Assembly (NCBI RefSeq): GCF_000179775.1
Contig: NZ_AEEB01000020.1
Coordinates: 62,001 to 126,000 of the forward strand
Source of the DNA: Ahrensia sp. R2A130
GTDB lineage: Bacteria > Pseudomonadota > Alphaproteobacteria > Rhizobiales > Rhizobiaceae
Reading direction: 5' to 3'
Length of the DNA stretch: 64,000 bases
This document shows, piece after piece, positions 54,889-63,998 of this stretch. The notes beneath the pieces were generated by a model. That model was not told the DNA's origin, ran no database searches, and saw nothing but the letters and a program-made list of their open reading frames with translations. The translations under genes and the position numbers were made by a program. Numbering within the stretch: position 1 is the first letter of the stretch; each line of letters opens with the position of its first letter.

Positions 54889-57822
54889 CTAAGCGGCCTG
54901 TTGGCCAACCCGTAATTCGCTAACTGCGACTGGCAAAGCAATGCCAGCGCTTTTCGTCATGATCCAGTCGCGCATCGCATCTGCCGGTATTGGCTTGGAG
55001 ATGAAATAGCCTTGAATGTAATCGCAGCTTATATGGCGCAGGAATTCGAGTTCGGCTTCCGTTTCAACACCTTCAGCAACGATTGTGATACCAAGGCTGT
55101 GAGCCATGGCGGTGACGGCTGCAACCATGGTTGCGTTGGCGTGGTTCTTGTTCAGGCCATCGATAAAAGAGCGGTCGATCTTGATGACGTCGGGGTGCAA
55201 GCGCTGAACGTAAGTGAGTGACGCCTGCCCGGTGCCAAAGTCGTCCAGCGCGATATGAACACCCATATCCTGCAAACGCTTCAGCTGTTGAGCTGCTACT
55301 TCAAGGCCGCCCATCTTTGCCGTCTCGGTCACCTCGATTTGAATACGCGAGGGCGAGAAATGGCATGACGCGATCCTCTCGACCACCATATCCATAAAAT
55401 CCGGCTTGGTGATCTGGTTTGCCGACAGATTGACCGACAGTTTGGCAAGGTGAACGCCAGCTTGATCCCACAACTGCATTTGGTGGATCGAGTTGTTGAC
55501 CACCCACATGTCGATATCTGCGATGAGCGAGGAACGTTCTGCAATGTCGATGATCTGATCAATGCGGACACCTCGAAGGCGCTCACTGGTGCAACGAAGA
55601 AGAGTTTCAGCAGCGGTAAGCGAGGTGTCAGTCGCATTTACAATGGGCTGGAACACCAGCTCGAACTGATTGGCCTGCAGGGCTTCGCGGATACCTGTCT
55701 CGATTTCCAAAGTACGCGACGATGTCTGCACCATGTCGGCGGAATAGAAACGCAGCTCTTCCAGCGTATCATCAAGCTGGGCGCGGCGCATCGCGATGGC
55801 TGCATTACGTGACAGTGTAAGTGTGTCCTGCCCGTCCTGCGGGTAGAGTGCCGCACCAACACGACAGGAGAGATAAACCGTCTTCTGGCCCACCTCGATA
55901 GGTTCATTGAAGCGATCAAGAATACGTTTGACGATCCACGAGACATCATCGCTTGCTTCAACGTCAGGCAGCTCGATGAGCATTTGCCCGGTCTCTTCCA
56001 GCAGCGTTACGCGATCCTGCTCACGCAATGCGATGTCCACCTGGCGCTTGGCAAACCGTAGCAACAACTGACTGAGATCTTCGCCCAAAGCTTCTTCGAA
56101 ATAGTCCCAAGAGGCGATGCCAAGCTGAAGAATGGCCAGTGACTTTTCTTCATCTTGCGCCCGCACGATAGAGCGCGTTGCGTTTTCAAGGAATTGCGTC
56201 TGCTCTTTGCAAGACTCAATACGCTGCGATTGCCGATCGGCCAAAGCTTGTTGATCATCAGACCTGCGATTTGGAGCATCACCACCGTTGATGGCGCGGG
56301 CTTTGTCAGCCACGGGCTCAATATGTGCCGCAGCATCAGCCCAGTTGGAAATCGCCCCGGGGCCCTTCTGCATGGCTGCGGTTAGGGCCTGTGCGGAACG
56401 CCTTACCAATTCTGTGGCTGAGCAGTCATCACTGCGGTCATTTGCGATACCTACACATAGGGTGACGGCGTTGGCGCCGCTTGCGATATCTGCGGTACGG
56501 TCGGAGAACGTGGCCTTGATGAGATTGGCAATTTCGACAGCTTGGTCTTGGTCAATGCCTACCAGAGCAACGCAAAATCCCTCGCTGCCATAGCGGCCGA
56601 CCGGCGCATTATTGGTCAAACCACTTCGTGCGCTATCGGCAGCACACCGGATAAGGGCGTCTGATACGGCGGGACCAAAGCTAGCTTTGATGCCAGCCAA
56701 CCCGTGGACATCCAGCATCAACACAGTTGTGGGTTGCGCGCCAAATTTGGCTTCAGCTAGTTCGGGCTCAAACTGCCCGAAAAAGGCGCGCCGGTTCATG
56801 CAGCCGGTCAGAGCGTCCCGGTTGGACAGTTGGTTCAGTTCCTGCTTCTGCCGTTCGACCTCTCGCTGGGTTTCTTCCAGCAGGCTAACGGCTTTCGCCA
56901 ACTGGTCAGCGCTTTGTTTGTTGTCCGTCATGTTGGCGAAGGTCACGATTGCGCCAATGGTCTCGTTTTTATCGCCCGTAAAGACCGTGGCGTTGACGTT
57001 CAGGTTCAGGACTTGTCCGCTGGCAGTACGCAAACTTAGCTGCTCTTCACGTTTCTCCAGCCCTTCCTTAATGGCCGAATGCCAGGGATAGCCGCCAGCT
57101 TTGGCGCGGCCATCCACCATGCGCCAAGGCAGGCTGTTAATGCGGGTTCCGGTTTCAAGACCGCCTGCGCTGCCATACATCGCCTCAAAGGCGGAGTTAG
57201 CCAACAGAACACGCTCGCGTTCATCGAGAATGATTACGCCTTCAGACAACGTATCAAACGCTTTCTGAACACGTTCGGGAATCACGCGCCCCGGATCAAG
57301 CTCATCCAGCGTACGCCGCAGAAATACCGAATAAACGATGAAACCCGCGACAGCGAGAAACAGAAGAAAGACCAGCAGAGAGACGGGGATTTCGAAAATG
57401 CGTTTGCCGCCTGACGGCGGACCGAATGTTATTTCGATCTGCCCTTGCGGACCTTCTGCGCCGAGCAAAGGAACGGAAACGTGGGTGGGATTGGAGTTAC
57501 CGCCTTCAGGTTTTATCCAAACGCCTTCGTGATCGCCCTTGGACAGCACTATCTTGCCATCCCCATCGCGGAATGCGGCGGACAAAACGTCTGCATTACG
57601 ACCCACTACGGATGTGAGAGTCTCTTCGATAGCGACTGTGTCGTTGCGGTTGATCGAACCAGCGAGCTGGACTGCTAGAGCCTCGGCTACCTTCGCACGA
57701 GCGTCCAACTCGGTTTTATAGCCATCTGGAATCAAGCCAAAGAGATACGCCGTCATGGCGATGCATATTGTCATGCACGCCAAGCCAAAGCTCATCCAAA
57801 GGGTCGTCTTGTGTCGTCTCAT
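54889..57822 (-). CDS. Membrane PAS-GGDEF-GGDEF-EAL c-di-GMP protein
   Basis: 977 residues. Membrane helices at about 9-30 and 144-166 enclose a periplasmic sensor of about 110 residues; a PAS domain spans about 190-300. The first GGDEF domain has GRYGSEGF in place of GGDEF and a second, more degraded one follows (about 555-690), so neither should make c-di-GMP. The EAL domain (about 700-950) keeps its residues: ETLL, SVNLSANQ, EVTETA, DDFGTG, IKID, AEGVET and IQGYF. So this is probably a phosphodiesterase or c-di-GMP receptor. It starts 9 bp after the adhesin stop. Confidence 0.9.
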   Translation of the reverse strand: MRRHKTTLWMSFGLACMTICIAMTAYLFGLIPDGYKTELDARAKVAEALAVQLAGSINRNDTVAIEETLTSVVGRNADVLSAAFRDGDGKIVLSKGDHEGVWIKPEGGNSNPTHVSVPLLGAEGPQGQIEITFGPPSGGKRIFEIPVSLLVFLLFLAVAGFIVYSVFLRRTLDELDPGRVIPERVQKAFDTLSEGVIILDERERVLLANSAFEAMYGSAGGLETGTRINSLPWRMVDGRAKAGGYPWHSAIKEGLEKREEQLSLRTASGQVLNLNVNATVFTGDKNETIGAIVTFANMTDNKQSADQLAKAVSLLEETQREVERQKQELNQLSNRDALTGCMNRRAFFGQFEPELAEAKFGAQPTTVLMLDVHGLAGIKASFGPAVSDALIRCAADSARSGLTNNAPVGRYGSEGFCVALVGIDQDQAVEIANLIKATFSDRTADIASGANAVTLCVGIANDRSDDCSATELVRRSAQALTAAMQKGPGAISNWADAAAHIEPVADKARAINGGDAPNRRSDDQQALADRQSQRIESCKEQTQFLENATRSIVRAQDEEKSLAILQLGIASWDYFEEALGEDLSQLLLRFAKRQVDIALREQDRVTLLEETGQMLIELPDVEASDDVSWIVKRILDRFNEPIEVGQKTVYLSCRVGAALYPQDGQDTLTLSRNAAIAMRRAQLDDTLEELRFYSADMVQTSSRTLEIETGIREALQANQFELVFQPIVNATDTSLTAAETLLRCTSERLRGVRIDQIIDIAERSSLIADIDMWVVNNSIHQMQLWDQAGVHLAKLSVNLSANQITKPDFMDMVVERIASCHFSPSRIQIEVTETAKMGGLEVAAQQLKRLQDMGVHIALDDFGTGQASLTYVQRLHPDVIKIDRSFIDGLNKNHANATMVAAVTAMAHSLGITIVAEGVETEAELEFLRHISCDYIQGYFISKPIPADAMRDWIMTKSAGIALPVAVSELRVGQQAA

Positions 57823-57831
57823 TAACGCTCA

Positions 57832-60800
57832 CTAATTCCTGACCCGGGCTCCTGCATCCCGAATACTTTCCATCAAGACATGAAGATCAGACCGGTCATC
57901 TTCGTCTTCTGCGTCGCCTTCACGCTGCCCTGACACCACACCAATAGGATCAAAACGTTTCCATGCTGGTAACGCCGACAAAAGAGTTGCGGCCAAAATT
58001 CCGCTTTGGAGAATCCATGTAACACTGCCAACACCCAGCACGGCACCAAACCCGAAGGTTACTTTGGCGGCTGTCGAGCCCAAAACTTTATCATGTTCCC
58101 TGATTTCGTTGCCGGTGCGTTCCAATTCGCTTGTGAAATTTTCACGATCGATAGGTTTGAACTCGTAGTTGATACGCGGCGCAATCGTGGGCAGTTCCCG
58201 TTCGGCAACAGGCTCTCGTTCCGATGTCGAGATTGGGTCAAGAAGACGGATCAAATCCGGAGTTGAGGCAACCTGCTGAAGGGCTGGCGCTGGCGCTGCA
58301 AGAACAGGTGTAACCGGGTTCGGCACTACCGGATCTGCAGCAGCCGGTGGTGAAGGTGAATCGCTTTGATTTGTCAGCGGACCTGTTGGGGTTGGGCCAA
58401 GCTTCTCTTCCGTTTCTTCTTCGGCTTCCTCTTCCGTCTCTTCCTCGACCTCTTCCTCTTCGCCAGGCGTCACAGTTACAACAATTGGTCCGTTATCAAC
58501 GAGTCCCGGATCAACGGGTCCCGGATCAACGACCACGGGTGGCGTATCAATATCCGAGAAGCGAACCGTCATGGGAACAGTTGCCGTTCCATCGGTCACC
58601 GTAGCAACGAACTCGTCATTTCCGGTAAAACCGGCAGGCGGCGTGTAGGTGAACGAACCGTTGGCAGCGACAAGAATGGTGCCGCCTTTTACGGTTACGA
58701 ATGTACCAACTGAACCCGGGCCTACGAACAATGCGTCACCATCGGGATCGGTGGCGTTTGCGGTGCCTGACGGGTCGTTCATCAGGTTGCCAGAGATCGG
58801 ATCACTGCCGGTTCCGGTAGCAGAATAGGTGACGTCCGAGGCAATGGGGGCATCGTTGACGGGCGTCACATCCCAGCGCAGCGTCGCGGTGTCGCTACCT
58901 GTTCCGTCGGTGATGGAATAGTCAAAACTGTCAGCGCCGAAAACATTGGTGGGCGGCGTATAGGTAAAGTCGCCATTTTCAGACACGGTTATCGTGCCGC
59001 CCAAGTCGGTTGCGAAAGTTCCGATCGAGTTGGTGTTGATGATCAGCGCATCACCATCGACGTCTTCATCGACACCGTTGCCGGTATCATCCGTCAGCGC
59101 GTTACCGCTGTAAGGTGTGTCTTCCGGTGTTTCGTAATTGTTGTCGTATGCGGTCGGCGCGTCTGCAACGGGCAACACATTGCCGGTTACATTGCCGACG
59201 CTTATTTCGCCATCGGCGTCCGCGACAGAATAAGTAAATCCAACAGGTCCATTGTAATTTTCGTTGGGGGTGAACAGCAGGCGGTCGCTGGCCAGACGGA
59301 CGCTACCATGGGCAATGCTGACCGGCGCACCACCGTCAAAAATCGGCTGGTTGTTCACATGGGTAATGACAAGAGCGCCGCCTTCGGGGTCACTGTCATT
59401 ACCCAGCACGTCGATGGAAACCGCCGAGTCCTCGTCAACCGTAAAGACATCATCACGCGCCACCGGTGCGTCGTTCACGCCCCCTATGACAAAGGTTAGT
59501 TTGGCGTTGTCCGACAAATTGCCATCGGTCACTGTATAGCTGAATATATCGCTGCCAACGAAGTTGGTCGGCGGCGTGTAAGTAAAGCTACCATCTGCAG
59601 CGAGAGTGATGGAGCCCCCCTCGACTGTTGCGAAAGTGCCTACAGAGACCGGATCAAGGGTCAGCAAGAAACTGTCGGCATCGCTGTCAACGCCGGACCC
59701 AGTGCTATCGGAAATCGCGTTTCCGTTGACCGCTTCGTCCTCATTGGAATTATATATATTGTCGCGCGCCACCGGTGCGTCATTGATGGGTGCAACATCA
59801 AAGGTAAGCGTTGCGGTGTCGCTGAACGACCCATCGGTGATGGTATAATCGAAACTGTCAGTGCCAGAAAAATTGAGAGGCGCCAGATAAGTGAAGGCGC
59901 CGCCTGCCGTCAGCGTTATGGTGCCGCCCTCAACAGTGATGAAGGTGCCTATGGATGATGCGTCCAAGGTCAGAGCATCACCTTCAGTGTCGAAATCCTG
60001 ACCAGCCGCCGACACATCAGTGATGGCGTTACCAGTCAATACGATGTCTTCAGTGGCGTTATAGTCGTTGTCGACAGCGTTCGGCGCATCATTTTGCGAT
60101 GTCACACGAACCGTGAAAGTGTTAGGCGTCTGATCGGTATCCAAGCCGCCATTGGCTGTGCCGCCATCATCGACAACCCGAAAGGTGAATGAGGTGTAGT
60201 CAGTACCAGGCGTCGTGGTCGAGTTGGTATTGGCATCCGGTGTAAACGTCACCAAGCCGATATCACCGACCTCAATACGCTGACCGGCCAGCACTGGGAC
60301 GCCATCAACCTCCAATAAGCCGAATGCAGGCAAGGTGTCGATGATAATAGCGCTCAGATCGTTGTTCGGGTCATCAAAATCGAAGAATGGAAAGCGGATC
60401 GGATTGAACACCGCAACTGCGTCTTCCGGCATCGTCAAGGTAACGTCCGGACCGTTCGGTGCATCGTTAACTGAAAGGATGTTCAAATTGACCGTGGCCG
60501 TGTCGGTAAGGCCAGTGCCGTCATTGATCGTGTAAGAAAATGACGCTGCACCGTTCTCATTCGAATTTGGCTCGAACACCAGTTCGCCACCAACCAGTCG
60601 CACAGTGCCTTTTTCGACGTTAATAGCACCGGCAGTGGCTGTGAGCGTCTGGCCGTTCACTCTCACGATAGTAAGCGTGTCGCCATTTGCATCGGTGTCG
60701 TTGTCCAGAACATCAATTGTTACGGTGCCATCTTCCAGCACGGTAATCGTATCGTCACGCGCATCAGGAGCGGTGTTTCCCAACGTCACAGTTCCGGAAA

Positions 60801-63009
60801 CCAAAGCTGTCGATGTAAGGCCGTTGCCGTCGGAGATGACGTAACTGAAGGAAGCAGGTCCCGCGTAATTTGCATTGGGCGCAAAAACCAACTCACCGGA
60901 AACCAGACGAACGGTGCCATTCCCAACGGTAATGGCCGCACCGCCATCGACAATCGCAGCACCATTGATCTGGGTAATCGTCAGTGCATCGTCGTCTTCG
61001 TCCTGATCATTATTAAGAACATCAATCGTTACCGTGCCGTTCGCCAGCACCGAGAAGGTGTCGTCTTGTGCAACAGGCGCTTCGTTCACGTCACGAACTG
61101 TAACGACATAGAGTTGGGTAGAGGAATTGCCTTGTGCGTCGGAGACTTCAACCGTGACACTATGAACGTTGTCTTGGCCGATCCCGTCGGTCGGGTTCTC
61201 GAAATCAGGAGGGTTTATGAAAGTGAGGGTACCCGTGTTGGGGTCCACCGCGAAAGTGCCCGGTGTTTCTTCCTGTTTGATGGAATATGTGAGTGCACCG
61301 CCCTCTGGATCGGCTGCACTAACTGTGGTGACCGCGGTCTGGTTCTCGTCGATGAGAATACTCGGTGCACCACCTCCCGGCACGGTAATTTCTGGTGCTT
61401 CATCCACGTTCAGCACCGTGAAAACAAAGTGTCGCTCGTCTGAACCGCCTTGCCCGTCGGATACAGCAACAGTCACACCATAGAGATTGTCCATACCGCT
61501 GGCATCTGTCGGGTTCTCAAAATCAGGCGGGGGAGCGAAGGATAGTACACCAGTGTTGGCGTCAATCTGGAAACTGTTCTGACTGGCACCGTCCACGATT
61601 GAATAGGTCAGCGTATCATTGTCGGCGTCTGTAGCGGTCAGAGCTATTGCAAAGGACTCGTTCTCATCAACATCAAGCTCGATGATTGGATCGTTAGGTA
61701 GTCCGGTGAATTCGGGAGCAGAGTTTCCGTCTCTGCCTACCACGCGAAACAGTGCGTCGTCGTTGTTGCCGCCATCAATGAATGTGCCGTCTGCGTAGCT
61801 GTTGTCTTCATCTACGCCGATTTGAGCAATCTTCGTCAGCGAGTCGCTGGTCACGAAAATAAAATATTCCTGACCTGAATTCAGAACGGCAGCGCTGTCC
61901 AACATGATACTGTGCCAGGCATAGCTAGTGCCCAGCTCGTTGAACCGGATATTGCCGGATACGATATTTGCCCCCGTTTCCGTTGCACGAATAGAAAATG
62001 TAAGGGTTGAGCCACCTGCCCCTCCATCCCGCTTCAAAACCATATCGATTTGATCGACTTCGTAAGTCGGTGAACCGGAATCGTAGGTGAATGTTTGGGC
62101 TTCTGAATCGATCGCACTGACACCGGCGTCATTATCAACCGACCCTATGCCGGGATCGTTCTCCACCAGCACCATCGAAGCGCCTGCCGCCAGCGAACCG
62201 ATCCAGTTCGTTCCAATCGTCAGCGTTCTGGCTTCAACCGTACCGACGCGGGCTTCCAGTTCCCAATCGCCACCAAGGCTCTCGTGGCCGGTCAGATCGG
62301 TGCTGGCAGCAACGTCAGCGCCCGTGATTTCCGCCAATGTTTTAGCTGCCAGTTCCCCCGCTTCGCTAGATGCAAAATCGCAGCCGTAGATCAAAATATC
62401 ACCATCATCGGAAAGCGCGCTGCCGATGGAGGCTAGGTCCGCGGCATAGATCGACGACATCGTGTCTAGGGTCAGTTCCACCCCGCCCAGCGAAAGCGAA
62501 CCACCCGTGCCATGGGAGAAGATATGAACGGCATCAACATCGGAATGATGCCTGAGGGCTTCTGCAATTTGAGCAACGCCGGACCCATCATCGCTCAGTA
62601 GTACAACTTCAACGTCAGGAGACAGCGAGCTGATCAACGCTTGGACGTCTTCCACGTCTGAAGCGATGAAGGCTATTTCTCCGCCACTGCGTTGCTGGCT
62701 CAATTGCTCGGCTGGTAGATACGGTGGAACGGTTTCAAGCGCTTCAACCGTCTGGCTCCACAATGCGTTCTGGTCTGAGCTATCAGTCTGACTAGGCTGG
62801 AAGAACGCATCGGCTAACTCACCGTGGATCGTTCCGTTTGCAAAGTCTATCGCTTCGACAGCACCGGCTGCATCAAGCAGAATTCGTGGCTCCAACGCGC
62901 GCAGCAGCAAGGGCTCCCGCTCGGCCCATAACGGTCCGGCAGATTTTCGAGCTTCCGCATTGGCCTGCACAATTCCTAGTTGCCGGGCCAGTTTCCGAGC
63001 GTCCTTCAT
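57832..63009 (-). CDS. Giant LEPR-XLL/DUF4347/cadherin-like surface protein
   Basis: 1725 residues. The LEPRILLDAA motif is at 39-48, and DUF4347 at about 110-270. A lectin-like or carbohydrate-binding-like stretch with repeated SIRATETGANI/VSGNIRFNE follows, then about ten cadherin-like/Ig-like repeats (430-1500) with recurring TVTIDVLDNDTD, DNDYNATED and FTYTPPTNF patterns that usually bind calcium. An acidic low-complexity linker (about 1515-1540), a Pro/Ala-rich part and one hydrophobic segment near the C-terminus (VGSVTWILQSGILAATLLSA) end it. No classical signal peptide. Likely a large adhesin or biofilm protein. Operon with the EAL gene. Confidence 0.88.
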   Translation of the reverse strand: MKDARKLARQLGIVQANAEARKSAGPLWAEREPLLLRALEPRILLDAAGAVEAIDFANGTIHGELADAFFQPSQTDSSDQNALWSQTVEALETVPPYLPAEQLSQQRSGGEIAFIASDVEDVQALISSLSPDVEVVLLSDDGSGVAQIAEALRHHSDVDAVHIFSHGTGGSLSLGGVELTLDTMSSIYAADLASIGSALSDDGDILIYGCDFASSEAGELAAKTLAEITGADVAASTDLTGHESLGGDWELEARVGTVEARTLTIGTNWIGSLAAGASMVLVENDPGIGSVDNDAGVSAIDSEAQTFTYDSGSPTYEVDQIDMVLKRDGGAGGSTLTFSIRATETGANIVSGNIRFNELGTSYAWHSIMLDSAAVLNSGQEYFIFVTSDSLTKIAQIGVDEDNSYADGTFIDGGNNDDALFRVVGRDGNSAPEFTGLPNDPIIELDVDENESFAIALTATDADNDTLTYSIVDGASQNSFQIDANTGVLSFAPPPDFENPTDASGMDNLYGVTVAVSDGQGGSDERHFVFTVLNVDEAPEITVPGGGAPSILIDENQTAVTTVSAADPEGGALTYSIKQEETPGTFAVDPNTGTLTFINPPDFENPTDGIGQDNVHSVTVEVSDAQGNSSTQLYVVTVRDVNEAPVAQDDTFSVLANGTVTIDVLNNDQDEDDDALTITQINGAAIVDGGAAITVGNGTVRLVSGELVFAPNANYAGPASFSYVISDGNGLTSTALVSGTVTLGNTAPDARDDTITVLEDGTVTIDVLDNDTDANGDTLTIVRVNGQTLTATAGAINVEKGTVRLVGGELVFEPNSNENGAASFSYTINDGTGLTDTATVNLNILSVNDAPNGPDVTLTMPEDAVAVFNPIRFPFFDFDDPNNDLSAIIIDTLPAFGLLEVDGVPVLAGQRIEVGDIGLVTFTPDANTNSTTTPGTDYTSFTFRVVDDGGTANGGLDTDQTPNTFTVRVTSQNDAPNAVDNDYNATEDIVLTGNAITDVSAAGQDFDTEGDALTLDASSIGTFITVEGGTITLTAGGAFTYLAPLNFSGTDSFDYTITDGSFSDTATLTFDVAPINDAPVARDNIYNSNEDEAVNGNAISDSTGSGVDSDADSFLLTLDPVSVGTFATVEGGSITLAADGSFTYTPPTNFVGSDIFSYTVTDGNLSDNAKLTFVIGGVNDAPVARDDVFTVDEDSAVSIDVLGNDSDPEGGALVITHVNNQPIFDGGAPVSIAHGSVRLASDRLLFTPNENYNGPVGFTYSVADADGEISVGNVTGNVLPVADAPTAYDNNYETPEDTPYSGNALTDDTGNGVDEDVDGDALIINTNSIGTFATDLGGTITVSENGDFTYTPPTNVFGADSFDYSITDGTGSDTATLRWDVTPVNDAPIASDVTYSATGTGSDPISGNLMNDPSGTANATDPDGDALFVGPGSVGTFVTVKGGTILVAANGSFTYTPPAGFTGNDEFVATVTDGTATVPMTVRFSDIDTPPVVVDPGPVDPGLVDNGPIVVTVTPGEEEEVEEETEEEAEEETEEKLGPTPTGPLTNQSDSPSPPAAADPVVPNPVTPVLAAPAPALQQVASTPDLIRLLDPISTSEREPVAERELPTIAPRINYEFKPIDRENFTSELERTGNEIREHDKVLGSTAAKVTFGFGAVLGVGSVTWILQSGILAATLLSALPAWKRFDPIGVVSGQREGDAEDEDDRSDLHVLMESIRDAGARVRN
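58503..58531. repeat. Short tandem repeat inside the adhesin gene
   Basis: GTCCCGGATCAACG occurs at 58503-58516 and 58518-58531, period 15, coding for a repeated VDPG unit in the linker. An adjoining low-complexity stretch (about 58402-58467) codes for the Glu-rich linker. Both could vary in length by slippage. Confidence 0.6.
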
Positions 63010-63302
63010 AGGTCGAAATTAGCGCCATGAAATGAAGAATAGGTGTAAAAGCTCTATCTATAACCTCAAATTGCTTCGCAGGTTTTTAGCTGTAATCCGC
63101 AAGCTGCGGTTACTGCGGTACACTTTCGCAGTTGACTGCAGATTTCCTACACATGCCTCCATCATGTGGGCATGCGTCCAATATTGTGCGCTGAGGTTAA
63201 CCCATGGCAGCGCTGGCGTTGAAGCCCGAAAATTGGTGACACGTAAACCGCGATACCTCCGCTTGTATTGCGGTATTATACAATATGTGTAATTTCAATA
63301 TT
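63010..63302. promoter_or_regulatory. Divergent region between the adhesin and the GntR regulator
   Basis: 293 bp. TTGTAT (63263-63268) and ATACAA (63278-63283) form an inverted repeat with a 9-base spacer; inside it GTATTATAC (63273-63281) is a perfect palindrome. These resemble FadR/FCD-type GntR operators and lie right before the regulator's start. An 86-codon frame here (63032-63292) has no coding character and is not called. Confidence 0.4.
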
Positions 63303-63998
63303 ATGAGTAAAATTTCGAAATCTGATGTTCTATCAAAGCTGCGCGAACGCGTGCTCTCTATGGCGCTTGCGCCTGGTACGGCGCTGGATGAAATCGTTCT
63401 GGCGCAGGAATTCGGCCTCTCCCGAACACCCTTGCGGGAAATCGTGCAGCGGTTGGGCGGCGAAGGTTATCTGGTGCTGGAACCGAACCGCGGCGCGCGG
63501 GTGGCGCCTATGGACTTGGCGACAATGCGTCATTTCTTCGAAGCGGCTCCGATGATCTACGCCGCCATGTCGCGGCTGGCAGCTCAGAACGCACGGCCCA
63601 ACGAGGTGGGCGATCTCAAGAATTGTCAACAACGGTATAAAACGGCGCTCGCGGCAGGAGACGTGTCCGCCACGGCTATGGAGAACCACGCCTTTCACCA
63701 TTGCATCGGTGAAATGGCGCGCTCGTCCTACCTGTTGCCGGCGCTAGAGCGGTTACTGATAGACCACACGCGGATCGGACACACTTTTTACGATCGTGCT
63801 GGCGAGCGCGGCGCAGAACGCACCCGCCAAGCCAGCGATCAGCATGATGCCATGATCGAAGCAATCGAACAGCGCGAACCCGGCCGCGCTGTTGAAGTGA
63901 CCTTGGAACACTGGTCACTGTCACGCGACCTGATGGAAACCTATGTTCGGCCGGACCCGCTCAACTTCCAACTGGAGGAGAGCCGCGATGCGGTTTGA
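63303..63998 (+). CDS. GntR family transcriptional regulator with FCD domain
   Basis: 231 residues from MSKISKSDVL at 63303; an ATG at 63285 adds six residues, and neither has a strong ribosome site. Winged helix: LRERVLSMALAPGTALDE and GLSRTPLREIVQRLGGEGYL (about 40-60). The FCD effector domain has metal-type histidines in ENHAFHHCIGEM (about 125) and ASDQHDAMIEAIEQRE (about 175). Probably represses the next gene or its own; ligand unknown, often an organic acid. Confidence 0.92.
   Translation: MSKISKSDVLSKLRERVLSMALAPGTALDEIVLAQEFGLSRTPLREIVQRLGGEGYLVLEPNRGARVAPMDLATMRHFFEAAPMIYAAMSRLAAQNARPNEVGDLKNCQQRYKTALAAGDVSATAMENHAFHHCIGEMARSSYLLPALERLLIDHTRIGHTFYDRAGERGAERTRQASDQHDAMIEAIEQREPGRAVEVTLEHWSLSRDLMETYVRPDPLNFQLEESRDAV

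Noticed and set aside
58402..58467. CRISPR-like or satellite repeat
   Set aside because: It is a Glu-rich coding low-complexity stretch within the adhesin, with no spacer structure.
63032..63292. 86-codon ORF before the GntR gene
   Set aside because: Composition is unlike a protein, there is no ribosome site, and it overlaps the likely operator region.
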